NCBI GenBank assembly: GCA_048498035.1
Contig: JBEHYT010000012.1
Span: forward strand, 91,728-155,727
DNA: 64,000 nt
Origin: CADEDV01 sp048498035
Lineage (GTDB): Bacteria > Bacteroidota > Bacteroidia > Chitinophagales > Chitinophagaceae
Direction of reading: 5' to 3'
Part shown: positions 54,598 to 62,035 of the stretch, one piece after another
How positions within the stretch are numbered: position 1 is the stretch's first letter
Layout: each line of letters opens with the position of its first letter
Notes under the pieces: generated by a model
Database searches by the model: none
What the model was told of the DNA's origin: nothing
The model's input: only the letters and a program-made list of their open reading frames with translations
Program-made: the position numbers and the translations under genes

Positions 54598-54909
54598 TTA
54601 TTTTCTTTTACTTTTTTTATACTTAATCATTTCCTCTGCCACTTTCAAAGCTTCAATAGCCAGGTCCTCATCTTCCACCTGGTAAACCACTCTTTCCGAC
54701 AGGTAGCTTACCATGAGGTCTTTTTCATCGGCCTTATACATCCTGGCCAATTGAACCACCTGCTCCCTGGTAGCCCGTTTATCTCCCCTTTCAATTTTGC
54801 TGAGCAGGGAAGGGTCAACCTCCAGATGGGCTGCTACCTCCCGCAATAGTAATCCCCTGGCATCTCTCAGCTCACGGAGCTTCTCACCTAAAGATTTCGT
54901 ACTGGACAT
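54598..54909 (-). CDS. XRE-family HTH regulator, first gene of the defence operon
   Basis: The 103-residue protein has a Cro/CI-type helix-turn-helix: LGEKLRELRDARGLLLREVA, HLEVDPSLLSKIERGDKRAT (recognition helix LLSKIERG), REQVVQLARMYKAD. A basic C-terminal tail (EEMIKYKKSKRK) follows. Immediately upstream (54919-54933) is TGACC-N5-GGTCA, a likely operator. It is probably the autorepressor that sets the level of the eight-gene operon, analogous to regulators in BREX and restriction-modification systems. Confidence 0.92.
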   Translation of the reverse strand: MSSTKSLGEKLRELRDARGLLLREVAAHLEVDPSLLSKIERGDKRATREQVVQLARMYKADEKDLMVSYLSERVVYQVEDEDLAIEALKVAEEMIKYKKSKRK

Positions 54910-54918
54910 AATTTTACC

Positions 54919-54933
54919 TGACCTTTTTGGTCA
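54919..54933. promoter_or_regulatory. Inverted-repeat operator TGACC-TTTTT-GGTCA
   Basis: A perfect 5-bp inverted repeat with a 5-base T spacer lies 10-24 bases before the XRE gene ATG. Its position and symmetry fit a binding site for the XRE protein. No clear TAnnTTTG box is seen in the immediate vicinity. Confidence 0.65.
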
Positions 54934-55221
54934 AATCTAATAAAATGAATGCAACTGGAAACAGTGACTTTTCCACATTTTATGGGCTGCAAACCGGCAC
55001 TCAGCTATTCTCTAAGGAAGTTAGTGACTGTCTATTTTATTTTGCTTTTTAAGTAAATTAACAATATTCAAATAAACAGGCAGTCACTATTTTCCCTATG
55101 TAGTGTCGATAGTATCTATCCCTATAAAGCAACCGATTTCTGACCTTATACCTGGAGGCTGCCGTAACTGATCCATTTGCAAACTAACATTAAAACTGAA
55201 AAAACACTTCGTTCAGCCTTT
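54934..55221. other. Intergenic region upstream of the defence operon, with a 12-base inverted repeat
   Basis: TAGTGACTGTCT (55022-55033) and AGGCAGTCACTA (55078-55089) are inverted copies differing at one position, 44 bases apart. The spacer is A+T-rich. No gene is supported. It may be a remnant of a small mobile element or a long-loop terminator for the gene ending at 55222. Confidence 0.5.
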
Positions 55222-55779
55222 CTATAAATTTCCAATCCGATCAACCTCAATCCCGCGGATATAATATTCCAGGTTATCGGAAACTTTTGTAAAGACCCTT
55301 TGCAGGTATGGAACTATTGTTTCCATCGTTAGATCGTAAGTTAAAGGGAAACTGTGGTAATTATTCAGGTGTTGTTTTACGTCGGCAATTTCGTCCTGCG
55401 GTAATTGTGAAAAGGGATTTTCACTTTTGTAATTACTCATTGGAGAAAGATGTATAAAAGCACATCCTAATTTGTAAACAGATTGAGTCCATCCGAACAA
55501 AGAGTTTGCAAGATCAACCATTTGCCTATCAGTTACGATTGTTCTTGAATTAGGTAAAGTCCATTTTCTGTTACTAAGCGTTTGCTCTATAAAGTGAGTT
55601 CGGATAGAAAGATCTGCTTCTTCCAGAAGAAAAATGGCCCTTACCATCGAATCAAGTTCTTGTCTCAAAATAGAAATAACTTGTCCGTATAATTCATTTT
55701 GCAGCATAAGACTTATGGCTGTCTTATGCTCAATTGATCGTTCCCGTAAAAGTTTGCAAAACTGTTCTTTTGGACCCAT
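55222..55779 (-). CDS. Hypothetical helical protein
   Basis: I do not recognise this 185-residue protein. It is predicted mostly helical: IEHKTAISLMLQNELYGQVISILRQELDSMVRAIFLLEEADL and later LGCAFIHLSPMSNY and a C-terminal helix. The pattern of regularly placed Arg/His (R..E..R, FIHLS) resembles helical toxin- or HEPN-like folds, but no R-x4-6-H motif is clear. It is 14 bases downstream of the membrane-protein gene, so they form an operon. Confidence 0.6.
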   Translation of the reverse strand: MGPKEQFCKLLRERSIEHKTAISLMLQNELYGQVISILRQELDSMVRAIFLLEEADLSIRTHFIEQTLSNRKWTLPNSRTIVTDRQMVDLANSLFGWTQSVYKLGCAFIHLSPMSNYKSENPFSQLPQDEIADVKQHLNNYHSFPLTYDLTMETIVPYLQRVFTKVSDNLEYYIRGIEVDRIGNL

Positions 55780-55793
55780 TACTGTTTTATTTA

Positions 55794-56474
55794 TTATGCC
55801 GGATTGTAATTCACCAACGCAGCTTTATACATTCCGGCATTAATTATCCTGTCTGCTGGTAAACAACGCAGGTATAGTTCCATTAAATCAGGCACGATGT
55901 TATTGTAAACATTGTCAATGCAACCCAAAAAGAGAAATCTAAAACTATCGAAGGAATATGCAAATTTATTATTAGGATATGCGCCGCCCATTCCAATATG
56001 CTTGTTATTTTGCTGTTCAAAAAAGTTAACTGTATCACGAAAAGTTGCATCAAATATATTGGTCAATTGCGCTTTGCCATCAATATTAAAATTCAGTGGA
56101 TATAGTCTTTCATAAAAATTATGGCGAATCCTGATAAATTCTCTTTTCATAAAAGGGTCACTCTTTTCAATTTCAGCGAGTCTTATATCGAGGACATATT
56201 TCCATTCAGAAAATCTATCCTGCTTTGACTTTTGAATATTGGCCTCCGTGGCGGCTTTTAACCTGTGGAATCCAAAGTACGCTGCCATTGTTGCAACGGT
56301 CGCAGTAAACAGCGCTTTATAGTTGCCTAATGCTGCAAGATAATTATCAATACCTTTTAGTGTAAACGCAAATGATTTTTCTGAGAGTGTCCAATGAATT
56401 GCAATTAAAGCTAAAAGGGACATTGCAATTAAAATTATCATTGCAACAAGCAGTAATACTTTAAGTATTTTCAT
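55794..56474 (-). CDS. Hypothetical two-pass membrane protein
   Basis: The 226-residue protein has two N-terminal membrane segments (about 4-27, KVLLLVAMIILIAMSLLALIAI, and 52-70, FTATVATMAAYFGF), then a long soluble part with a helical, coiled-coil-like beginning (HRLKAATEANIQKSKQDRFSEWK). This layout is common in accessory proteins of defence islands with membrane-acting effectors, but no known family is evident. It is co-directional with its neighbours and lies within the island. Confidence 0.65.
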   Translation of the reverse strand: MKILKVLLLVAMIILIAMSLLALIAIHWTLSEKSFAFTLKGIDNYLAALGNYKALFTATVATMAAYFGFHRLKAATEANIQKSKQDRFSEWKYVLDIRLAEIEKSDPFMKREFIRIRHNFYERLYPLNFNIDGKAQLTNIFDATFRDTVNFFEQQNNKHIGMGGAYPNNKFAYSFDSFRFLFLGCIDNVYNNIVPDLMELYLRCLPADRIINAGMYKAALVNYNPA

Positions 56475-56586
56475 TCTACTATTTTTTCAATTTCTTCTTT
56501 CAGTTTTTAAACCCCATTCTGTAAACCTAAGTTTCAGTTCCTGTTCTTTCATCAATTCAAATTTTTTTTCAATTCAGAAACCCTAT

Positions 56587-57603
56587 TTATTCTTTTGCCT
56601 CAAAATAACAGGCAAGAATTTTATCCGTTATTTCTTTATTGGTGTCCATGCTTAACCCGTTGACTTCGCAATACTCGTTTAGTTTTATAAACAGGCTGTC
56701 CAGAAAGTTTTTTGCATCGTGCTGGTCGTAGTCCAATTTAAACCTGCCGTTCACGATAGCCTTTTTCGTAATAGTGAGATGGGCATAAAATGCCAGTTTC
56801 ATAAAGGCGCTGGCTTTGTCCATAGCAAACAAATAGGGAAAACAGGTTGATTTTTTATAGAGCTCTTTTATCCAGTGTTGAACCTCTGCGATCTCAAAGA
56901 GCTCCCTGGGGTCGTTTTCGAAGTCATCAAAGCTAATGTCCACCCTGCTTTTCAGATGTAGAATGAGTTCCGGCGTATTTTGAATTCGCTGCAAAGCATC
57001 TGTTATAAATTCAAATTTAAAATTAAACACTTCTTCTTTCGGAATTGTGAATAGTATCCTGTTGCCGCCTTTCTTAAGTATTTCATTCAATTGCCATTCA
57101 TCTTCTAATTGGGAAACATAATCAGTAACCGGACATACATATGTTAACAGTTTTGTTTTTGACTGATCGGTCAATTCATTGGCTTTAGGAATGGTCGTTT
57201 TCCAGTTGTCTCCGGACTTTTCTGTCTTCGTTGCATCAAATAGCTGCCACCATGCTTTTTTCTGATCGATGTTAAGAATTATTAAGAGAATTGGAATTTC
57301 CAGATTGAGGTAGTAGTTGAGGTGTTTTCTTTCCCCATAGTAGATGTATCCTATTTCGTTTTGTTCTTCAAAATATGAATCCCCGCTTTTTAGTTGAAAA
57401 GCTATTGATTTGCCGGTAATTTGCCCGGCATCAGTAATTATGTCCATATATCCATCAATGCCAAAATCATTTTCCAGGTGATTAGGCCTGTAAAGCCACC
57501 CCAAAGTAGTTTCAATAATTTCTTTTAAAACAGTTGCGCCTTTTTCACCCGTCTGCCTGTTTCGGTTCATTTTTGGAAACGAAGAATTTTCATTGATATC
57601 CAT
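56587..57603 (-). CDS. DUF4365 domain protein
   Basis: The 338-residue protein carries the DUF4365 signature: GEKGATVLKEIIETTLGWLYRP, ENDFGIDGYMDII and SIAFQLKSGDSYF, with the acidic Asp of GIDGY and the Gln-x-Lys of QLKSG in the place of a PD-(D/E)XK core. WWQLFDATK supports the family. DUF4365 proteins are often found with restriction-like genes and are presumed nucleases. It is the first gene of the three-gene group upstream of the defence operon. An inner ATG at residue 12 is possible. Confidence 0.8.
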   Translation of the reverse strand: MDINENSSFPKMNRNRQTGEKGATVLKEIIETTLGWLYRPNHLENDFGIDGYMDIITDAGQITGKSIAFQLKSGDSYFEEQNEIGYIYYGERKHLNYYLNLEIPILLIILNIDQKKAWWQLFDATKTEKSGDNWKTTIPKANELTDQSKTKLLTYVCPVTDYVSQLEDEWQLNEILKKGGNRILFTIPKEEVFNFKFEFITDALQRIQNTPELILHLKSRVDISFDDFENDPRELFEIAEVQHWIKELYKKSTCFPYLFAMDKASAFMKLAFYAHLTITKKAIVNGRFKLDYDQHDAKNFLDSLFIKLNEYCEVNGLSMDTNKEITDKILACYFEAKE

Positions 57604-57825
57604 AGTGTATTAAGCTATCAGTTCATAATATAGCCTACCTATGAAGGTATTAAAAAAGCCGGTACATTTGAGTGAGAAACAAGCCATATGGAGTATGACA
57701 AAGCAAACAGTTAATGCTTTATCCGAAAAGCAAATTCACAAGGCCGGTCGCATTATAATACTCCCCATATTTAGGACCAGTAGTATTGTTAGCTAAGTTA
57801 ATATTTCTTTCATTTCCTAATGTTG

Positions 57826-58145
57826 TTAGGCAGCTCTTTGAATGGATTGGTTATACCGGATATGGGGTGTTTGATTAGTGGTGTGGTGGATCTTGTTATG
57901 ATAGTAGTTGATGTGGTTTTGAACGCCTTCAAAAAGTTCAAAGCCATCGTCGACGGGATTGAGGTATACGTAATCGTATTTCAACGACTTCCAGAACCAC
58001 TCTATCCAGATATTATCCAGGGCCTGGCCTTTACCGTCCATGGAGATCAGGATGCCTTGCTGTTCCAAGTATTGTGTCCACAGCGCACTGTATACTGGCT
58101 TCCCATGAATGCCCGAATTTGTAACCGCGCGATTTGAGGCGTTTG
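57826..58145 (-). pseudogene. Decayed IS3-family transposase (OrfB C-terminal relic)
   Basis: The last 80 or so codons read MDGKGQALDNIWIEWFWKSL, KYDYVYLNPVDDGFELFEGV, NYYHNKIHHTTNQTPHIRYN, the C-terminal integrase-core end of IS3-type OrfB, with the last catalytic Glu apparently kept in DNIWIE. Upstream, the matching protein continues only by changing frame at least twice (SALWTQYLEQQ, then GSQYT, then LKSRGYKF), so it is a relic. No terminal repeats were found. It lies between the DUF4365 gene and the tRNA-Asp that bounds the island. Confidence 0.8.
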
Positions 58146-58170
58146 GGACATTTTGGAGCGTATATTCATG

Positions 58171-58209
58171 AAAAAAGCCCCTAAAATTTGCATTTTTAGA
58201 GGCTTTTTT
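58171..58209. terminator. Bidirectional terminator next to tRNA-Asp
   Basis: AAAAAAGCCCCTAAAA (58171-58186) and TTTTAGAGGCTTTTTT (58194-58209) form a 16-bp stem with one mismatch and run into T on either strand. It lies 13 bases beyond the tRNA-Asp 3' end on the minus strand. Confidence 0.88.
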
Positions 58210-58219
58210 GCTAAATATC

Positions 58220-58234
58220 TGCGGACCGGACGGG
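58220..58234 (-). repeat. Right direct repeat within tRNA-Asp (putative att site)
   Basis: The same 15 bases as at 38814-38828. They cover the discriminator, the acceptor 3' strand and the start of the T-arm. Integrases of the tyrosine family commonly use tRNA 3' ends in this way. Confidence 0.55.
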
Positions 58235-58295
58235 ACTCGAACCCGCGACCTCCGCCGTGACAGGGCGGCATTCTAACCAACTGAACTACCGATCC
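58222..58295 (-). tRNA. tRNA-Asp (anticodon GTC)
   Basis: On the minus strand, acceptor GGATCGG (58295-58289) pairs with CCGGTCC (58229-58223), with discriminator G (58222). The anticodon stem CCGCC/GGCGG holds CTGTCAC (anticodon GTC), and the T-arm is CGGGTTCGAGTCCCG. The acceptor has one T-G pair. Its own promoter is at 58333-58363. Confidence 0.96.
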
Positions 58296-58332
58296 TTACC
58301 AACCAGGGAAATATCCCTGATTTAAAGGACGG

Positions 58333-58363
58333 CAAAGATAACAGCCCACCCGTTTACGGCCAA
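58333..58363 (-). promoter_or_regulatory. tRNA-Asp promoter
   Basis: On the minus strand TTG (58363-58361), a 20-base spacer and TATCTTTG (58340-58333) match the consensus, 38 bases before the tRNA. Confidence 0.8.
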
Positions 58364-58808
58364 AAAATTTTCAATTTTATTTGATAGCGAATGTGTTGGT
58401 GATGGAGGCGGCTGCTGATAATTCGTTAGCTAAATGCCGGATTGCCTAAGTTGGCTGTCTACCATTACGGTTTCCCGTACCATTAAATAGTTGAGAATGT
58501 TGGGCAGCCGTGTAATGCCTGAACGCAATCGCACGAGCCAGGAGAAGCGATGAACTCGACCAAGGAGGCTGGCCTGTTGTGCAAGCAGTTAAATTGGTGG
58601 CGAATTATCGGCAGGATCAGGTTATTGCAATGCCCTAACTAATGTACAAAGAAATTGAAAAATCGGATATAATACTGTTAGTCAGCGCATAAGGAGGCCT
58701 TCTACAGGGATCGGGCTTATACGGGTTTTGTTGTAAAATAATGATTATCAATATGATATATTGAAGGTAAGTTGAAAACACCCCAAATTGTCATTTTCTC
58801 CACCGCTT
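58364..58808. other. Gene-free stretch right of tRNA-Asp
   Basis: About 450 bases without a supported reading frame, repeat or RNA. The sequence is mixed in composition and may be remnant of lost genes. Confidence 0.4.
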
Positions 58809-58887
58809 TTCGGAAATTTTCCGAATTAGTTATATTATTTTGACATAAATATGTTATATTTGGAGGGGTAAATCGGAATTTATCCGA
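58809..58887 (+). promoter_or_regulatory. AbiE promoter flanked by two operator-like inverted repeats
   Basis: TCGGA-AATTT-TCCGA (58810-58824, extended to TTCGGAAA-T-TTTCCGAA) and TCGGA-ATTTA-TCCGA (58873-58887) have the same half-sites. TATATTTG (58855-58862) lies between them as -7 element, and the ATG is at 58911. AbiEi-type antitoxins repress their own operon by binding such inverted repeats. Confidence 0.75.
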
Positions 58888-58910
58888 ATTGTCATGTAAA
58901 AAATAACAGA

Positions 58911-59549
58911 ATGGACTTCAGAACTGCAATAGAAGATTATTCCGGGCAACCCCTGTCCGGACAATTGCTGCAGGACGTACTGAAAGAATACAAGCGGCCG
59001 CACGATAAAATAGATGAATTGGTGAAGCAGGGCCTGCTGTTACAGGTAAAAAGAGGGCTATACGTCCCCGGCCCAAAGCTGAAATTACCAGTACCGGAAT
59101 CATTCCTTGTTGCCAATCATCTGTACGGCCCAAGCCATATCTCGCTGGAGTCGGCTCTCCAGCACTGGGGAATGATTCCCGAGCGGGTATACGAGACCAC
59201 TTCGGTGACTACAAAGCTATCAAAAAGCATTAAGACGGCGATAGGCCGGTTCACGTATCAGCACCTGCCCCTTCCATATTACGCGTTCGGCATAGAGCAG
59301 GTAGCACTCACCAAAACGCAAACCGTTATGATGGCAAGCGCAGAAAAAGCGGTGTGCGATAAGATAGTATTAACCCGCGGAATAACACTCCGGAGTGTGA
59401 AGCAAACGCTGGAACTACTCGTGGAAGATTTAAGGATAGATACCACGCAATTAAAAGAACTGGACATAAAAGCAATCAGCAGTTGGGTGAATAACGCACC
59501 AAAAGATAAAAGCCTCGCCATGCTGGTAAAAACATTGAAAACGCTATGA
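58911..59549 (+). CDS. AbiEi-family antitoxin (type IV toxin-antitoxin)
   Basis: The 212-residue protein has a winged-helix N-terminal domain (KIDELVKQGLLLQVKRGLYVPG, the wing motif at about residues 34-55). The AbiEi C-terminal region follows with ISLESALQHWGMIPE, ETTSVTTKLSK and VMMASAEKAVCDKIVL. It represses its operon and counteracts the toxin. Paired inverted repeats flank its promoter. Its stop overlaps the toxin ATG (ATGA, 59546-59549), so the two are coupled. It is only distantly similar to the AbiEi-like protein at 50103. Confidence 0.9.
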   Translation: MDFRTAIEDYSGQPLSGQLLQDVLKEYKRPHDKIDELVKQGLLLQVKRGLYVPGPKLKLPVPESFLVANHLYGPSHISLESALQHWGMIPERVYETTSVTTKLSKSIKTAIGRFTYQHLPLPYYAFGIEQVALTKTQTVMMASAEKAVCDKIVLTRGITLRSVKQTLELLVEDLRIDTTQLKELDIKAISSWVNNAPKDKSLAMLVKTLKTL

Positions 59550-60649
59550 TAAAAGAATGGTTGGCAGAATATGAACCGGCAACCCAACCAGCTGCCGAGC
59601 AGGCATTGCGCGAGATTATGCAGGAAATTGCATTGGCAGGGCTGCAGCGTGGTGGATTTTTTGAGAAAGCCGCCTTTTATGGAGGTACTGCACTACGGAT
59701 TTTTCATGGACTGCCCCGATTTTCAGAAGACCTGGATTTTTCTTTGCTCACCACAAGCGATGAATTTTCACTGGAGCCGTACCTGCGTAGTATTGAAGCA
59801 GAGTTTAATGCACTCGGTGTGACCGTTAGCGTGGAGGAAAAAAATAAGACGAAAGAAACCAAAGTAGATTCAGCTTTTCTGAAGCCGAACACAACCTGGA
59901 AAGAACTGGTGATTAAAGAAATCATGCCCCAGGAATCCGTGAAGATGCGCTCGGAAATTAAAATTAAGATCGAAGTTGACACCCGACCGCCACTTGATTT
60001 TGCAACCGAAGAAAAAATCCTGCTGAAACCTTTTTCGTTTTATGTGAAATGTTTCACATTACCGGATCTGTTCGCCGGGAAAATGCATGCCCTGTTATTC
60101 AGAAAATGGAAGGGCCGGGTGAAGGGTAGGGACTGGTTTGACATGGAATGGTATATCCGCAAAGCTGTGCCACTAAATTTGGTACATCTCGGATCGCGGG
60201 CATTTGATAGCGCCGATTGGCCGGCGAAAATAATTTCCGAAGAGAATGTGATCCAGCTACTGGACGAAAAAATAGATGCAGTATCCTTTGGTCGCATCAA
60301 AGCGGATGTAAAGCCCTTTATCCGGGATGAGAAAGTGATGGAGATTTGGTCTCCCGGATATTTTCATGACCTCGCCCGGAAAATAAAATTTATGCAACGC
60401 ATATCCTTTGATACGCAATGGTCAGCACCACAACCATTGGTGTATGGGAAAAATATCCATCTGACATTTGAAAAAGGAAATTTCCAGGTGCGGATGCATA
60501 GTGCAATGGGACAGGAAAAGAGTTGGTTTGTGCCGGATGACAGGAACGAGTTTGAAATTGAAGCCGCGACAATCAGCGATATCCTCCAACCGCAAATCTC
60601 CTTTAAATCTGGTTCGGGTGAAATGCTTGTTAGTGTCGATTTGCTGTGA
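59546..60649 (+). CDS. AbiEii-family nucleotidyltransferase toxin
   Basis: The 367-residue toxin has the DUF1814 pattern: FYGGTALRIFHGLPRFSEDLDFSLL (residues about 49-73; Gly-Gly-Thr, Arg, Asp-x-Asp), IKIEVDTRPPLDF with the third acidic residue, and KCFTLPDLFAGKMHALLFRKWKGR-like sequence with the conserved Lys and WFDMEWYI. Known relatives are bacteriostatic nucleotidyltransferases acting on tRNA or GTP. A C-terminal extension from about residue 265 has beta-strand character. The last 45 bases and the downstream region are repeated near 62.1 kb. Confidence 0.9.
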   Translation: MIKEWLAEYEPATQPAAEQALREIMQEIALAGLQRGGFFEKAAFYGGTALRIFHGLPRFSEDLDFSLLTTSDEFSLEPYLRSIEAEFNALGVTVSVEEKNKTKETKVDSAFLKPNTTWKELVIKEIMPQESVKMRSEIKIKIEVDTRPPLDFATEEKILLKPFSFYVKCFTLPDLFAGKMHALLFRKWKGRVKGRDWFDMEWYIRKAVPLNLVHLGSRAFDSADWPAKIISEENVIQLLDEKIDAVSFGRIKADVKPFIRDEKVMEIWSPGYFHDLARKIKFMQRISFDTQWSAPQPLVYGKNIHLTFEKGNFQVRMHSAMGQEKSWFVPDDRNEFEIEAATISDILQPQISFKSGSGEMLVSVDLL

Positions 60650-60688
60650 TCATTGGACGGAATATTCTTTCAGCAACCCGCTGATTCT
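60605..60688 (+). repeat. Duplicated AbiEii 3' end, copy 1
   Basis: The last codons of the AbiEii gene (KSGSGEMLVSVDLL) plus 40 bases downstream (GGAATATTCTTTCAGCAACCC) are present again, diverged, at 62103-62195. Confidence 0.85.
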
Positions 60689-60824
60689 AACCTTCAGCCA
60701 GGTTTTATAAACAGTCGCCTGCCGCCAGCATGTTTTCTGTCTGCACGCATCACCTATTGTAAGGAATGTGTCCTCATGTACCGGGACGGAGGACACAGGC
60801 CTGGTTTTTTCAATTAATACAGCT
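60689..60824. other. Short gene-free spacer
   Basis: No gene or clear terminator. The next recognisable item is the decayed fragment that starts at 60825. Confidence 0.35.
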
Positions 60825-61000
60825 TTCTTCTATATTCATCCAGCCTGCTGATTTTTCCATCCTTCAGTTTGATGCCGTTACACATTAATAGAGTCTTTGC
60901 TGCCATTTGCATTTTCCACATACTGCCTGTACCACAAGGAGACCCAGTTATACAGGTTCTCTTTAGATACATTATCATTCCTTAAAGAAATCTTTCCGTA
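60825..61000 (-). pseudogene. Possible NTF2/SnoaL-like protein fragment with frameshift
   Basis: On the minus strand one frame reads NVSKENLYNWVSLWYRQYV, ENANGSKDSINV and then stops. After dropping one base it continues NGIKLKDGKISRLDEYRRKL and stops. The second part looks like the C-terminal strands of NTF2/SnoaL-like proteins (KDGKI pattern). The N-terminal half is missing. It follows the metallophosphoesterase gene by 10 bases. Confidence 0.4.
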
Positions 61001-61009
61001 CAATTACAT

Positions 61010-61768
61010 TTACAAGGCTAATGTCTTACCCGGGCTAAAATCCCGATGTTCCTCGTTGCTAACATATCCCAATTGGTTTGTAACTAATAGAGTGTCGCCA
61101 ATATTGAAATCCGGTGTATTGCTGTGGTGATGCCCATAAATCCAATAATCAATTTTTGAAGATTCAATGAGAGGAGACAATTCAACAGCAAAGGCCTCAT
61201 TTAAAACACTCCCTTTAAACTGCGAAGGAAAATTCATAAGAGTGGGTACATGATGCGTAACCATAACGGTTTTACCTGTGTGTTTTTGGGCCAATTCCTT
61301 CTTTATGAAATCCATGCTATCTGAATGCAATTGATTAAAGGTAGAAGCAGAGAAAAAATGATCCTTGAATTTGATAACCTGGAAGTCGTTTATACTACGC
61401 TCGATCTGCCATTCATTGTTAGGGCTGATCTTCGACCATAAAGTAGAAAAAATAAGCCGTACACCATCTTGCTGAAAGGAGATATTATTCACCAGGAATA
61501 TATTATCCCTTATTTTTTCATTGATGGTTCCTGATCGTTCCGACGCATCGGAATAATAATACTCATGATTGCCGGGAAGCCAGTAAGTCAATTTGAAATT
61601 CGCTGATATGTAATCAAAGAAATCTTTCCGCTTGCCGATCTCAGTAAAGGTGACTATATCTCCGGCCAATATCAAAATTTCACCCCTGGGTTGTAACGGA
61701 TGTTGCTTGAGAAATTGTTTGTTTTCCCTGAACTCCAAATGCAGATCGGAACAGTATTGTAAGAGCAT
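61010..61768 (-). CDS. Calcineurin-like metallophosphoesterase
   Basis: The 252-residue enzyme has all metal-site motifs of the family: CSDLHLEFR (D-x-H, residue 7), LAGDIVTF (GD), LPGNHEYYY (GNHE), VTHHVPT and YGHHHSNTP (GHxH). It should hydrolyse phosphoesters with a two-metal centre, but the substrate is unknown; it is not of the UDP-diacylglucosamine or 5'-nucleotidase type. There is no signal peptide, so it is cytoplasmic. It is surrounded by gene remnants and may itself be an acquired gene. Confidence 0.9.
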   Translation of the reverse strand: MLLQYCSDLHLEFRENKQFLKQHPLQPRGEILILAGDIVTFTEIGKRKDFFDYISANFKLTYWLPGNHEYYYSDASERSGTINEKIRDNIFLVNNISFQQDGVRLIFSTLWSKISPNNEWQIERSINDFQVIKFKDHFFSASTFNQLHSDSMDFIKKELAQKHTGKTVMVTHHVPTLMNFPSQFKGSVLNEAFAVELSPLIESSKIDYWIYGHHHSNTPDFNIGDTLLVTNQLGYVSNEEHRDFSPGKTLAL

Positions 61769-61774
61769 AATTAT

Positions 61775-62027
61775 CTATATTTTTCGAAAATGTTTATTCA
61801 ATTCAACCTGCGCGGGATCCTGTTCAAACGGGATGATATAATAAAGCCCTTGTTTCACTCTCATGCGCAACCCTGTTTGGTCATATCACTGAGCAATTCC
61901 CATGTTGCGTTTTCAGACCTGCCCCCAGTACTTTTTTCGCTTCGTTAATATCAAAACAGGGTCTGTTCACATCATTAAAATGCTGTAGAAGCGTACTGGA
62001 CCGGAAGGAAATATTTTTATGTTTCAT
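61775..62027 (-). pseudogene. Decayed AbiEi-type antitoxin
   Basis: From ATG 62027 the minus strand reads MKHKNISFRSSTLLQHFNDV then NRPCFDINEAKKVLG, a typical AbiEi N-terminal helix. After a frameshift it continues ENATWELLSDMTKQG, and, after another, MRVKQGLYYIIPFEQDPAQV and then stops at 61775. This is the winged-helix domain (LLSDMTKQGLxMRVKxGLYYI) broken at least twice and lacking the C-terminal domain. An inverted repeat stands in front of the start. Confidence 0.7.
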
Positions 62028-62035
62028 AGTTATAA

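Noticed and set aside
39856..54909. Canonical BREX or DISARM
   Set aside because: No PglZ/BrxZ phosphatase domain, no Lon-like BrxL, no DUF1998 protein and no phospholipase D-like protein was found in the operon.
58047..58280. 77-codon minus-strand frame through tRNA-Asp
   Set aside because: It runs through the tRNA and partly through the transposase relic; the apparent peptide is an artefact.
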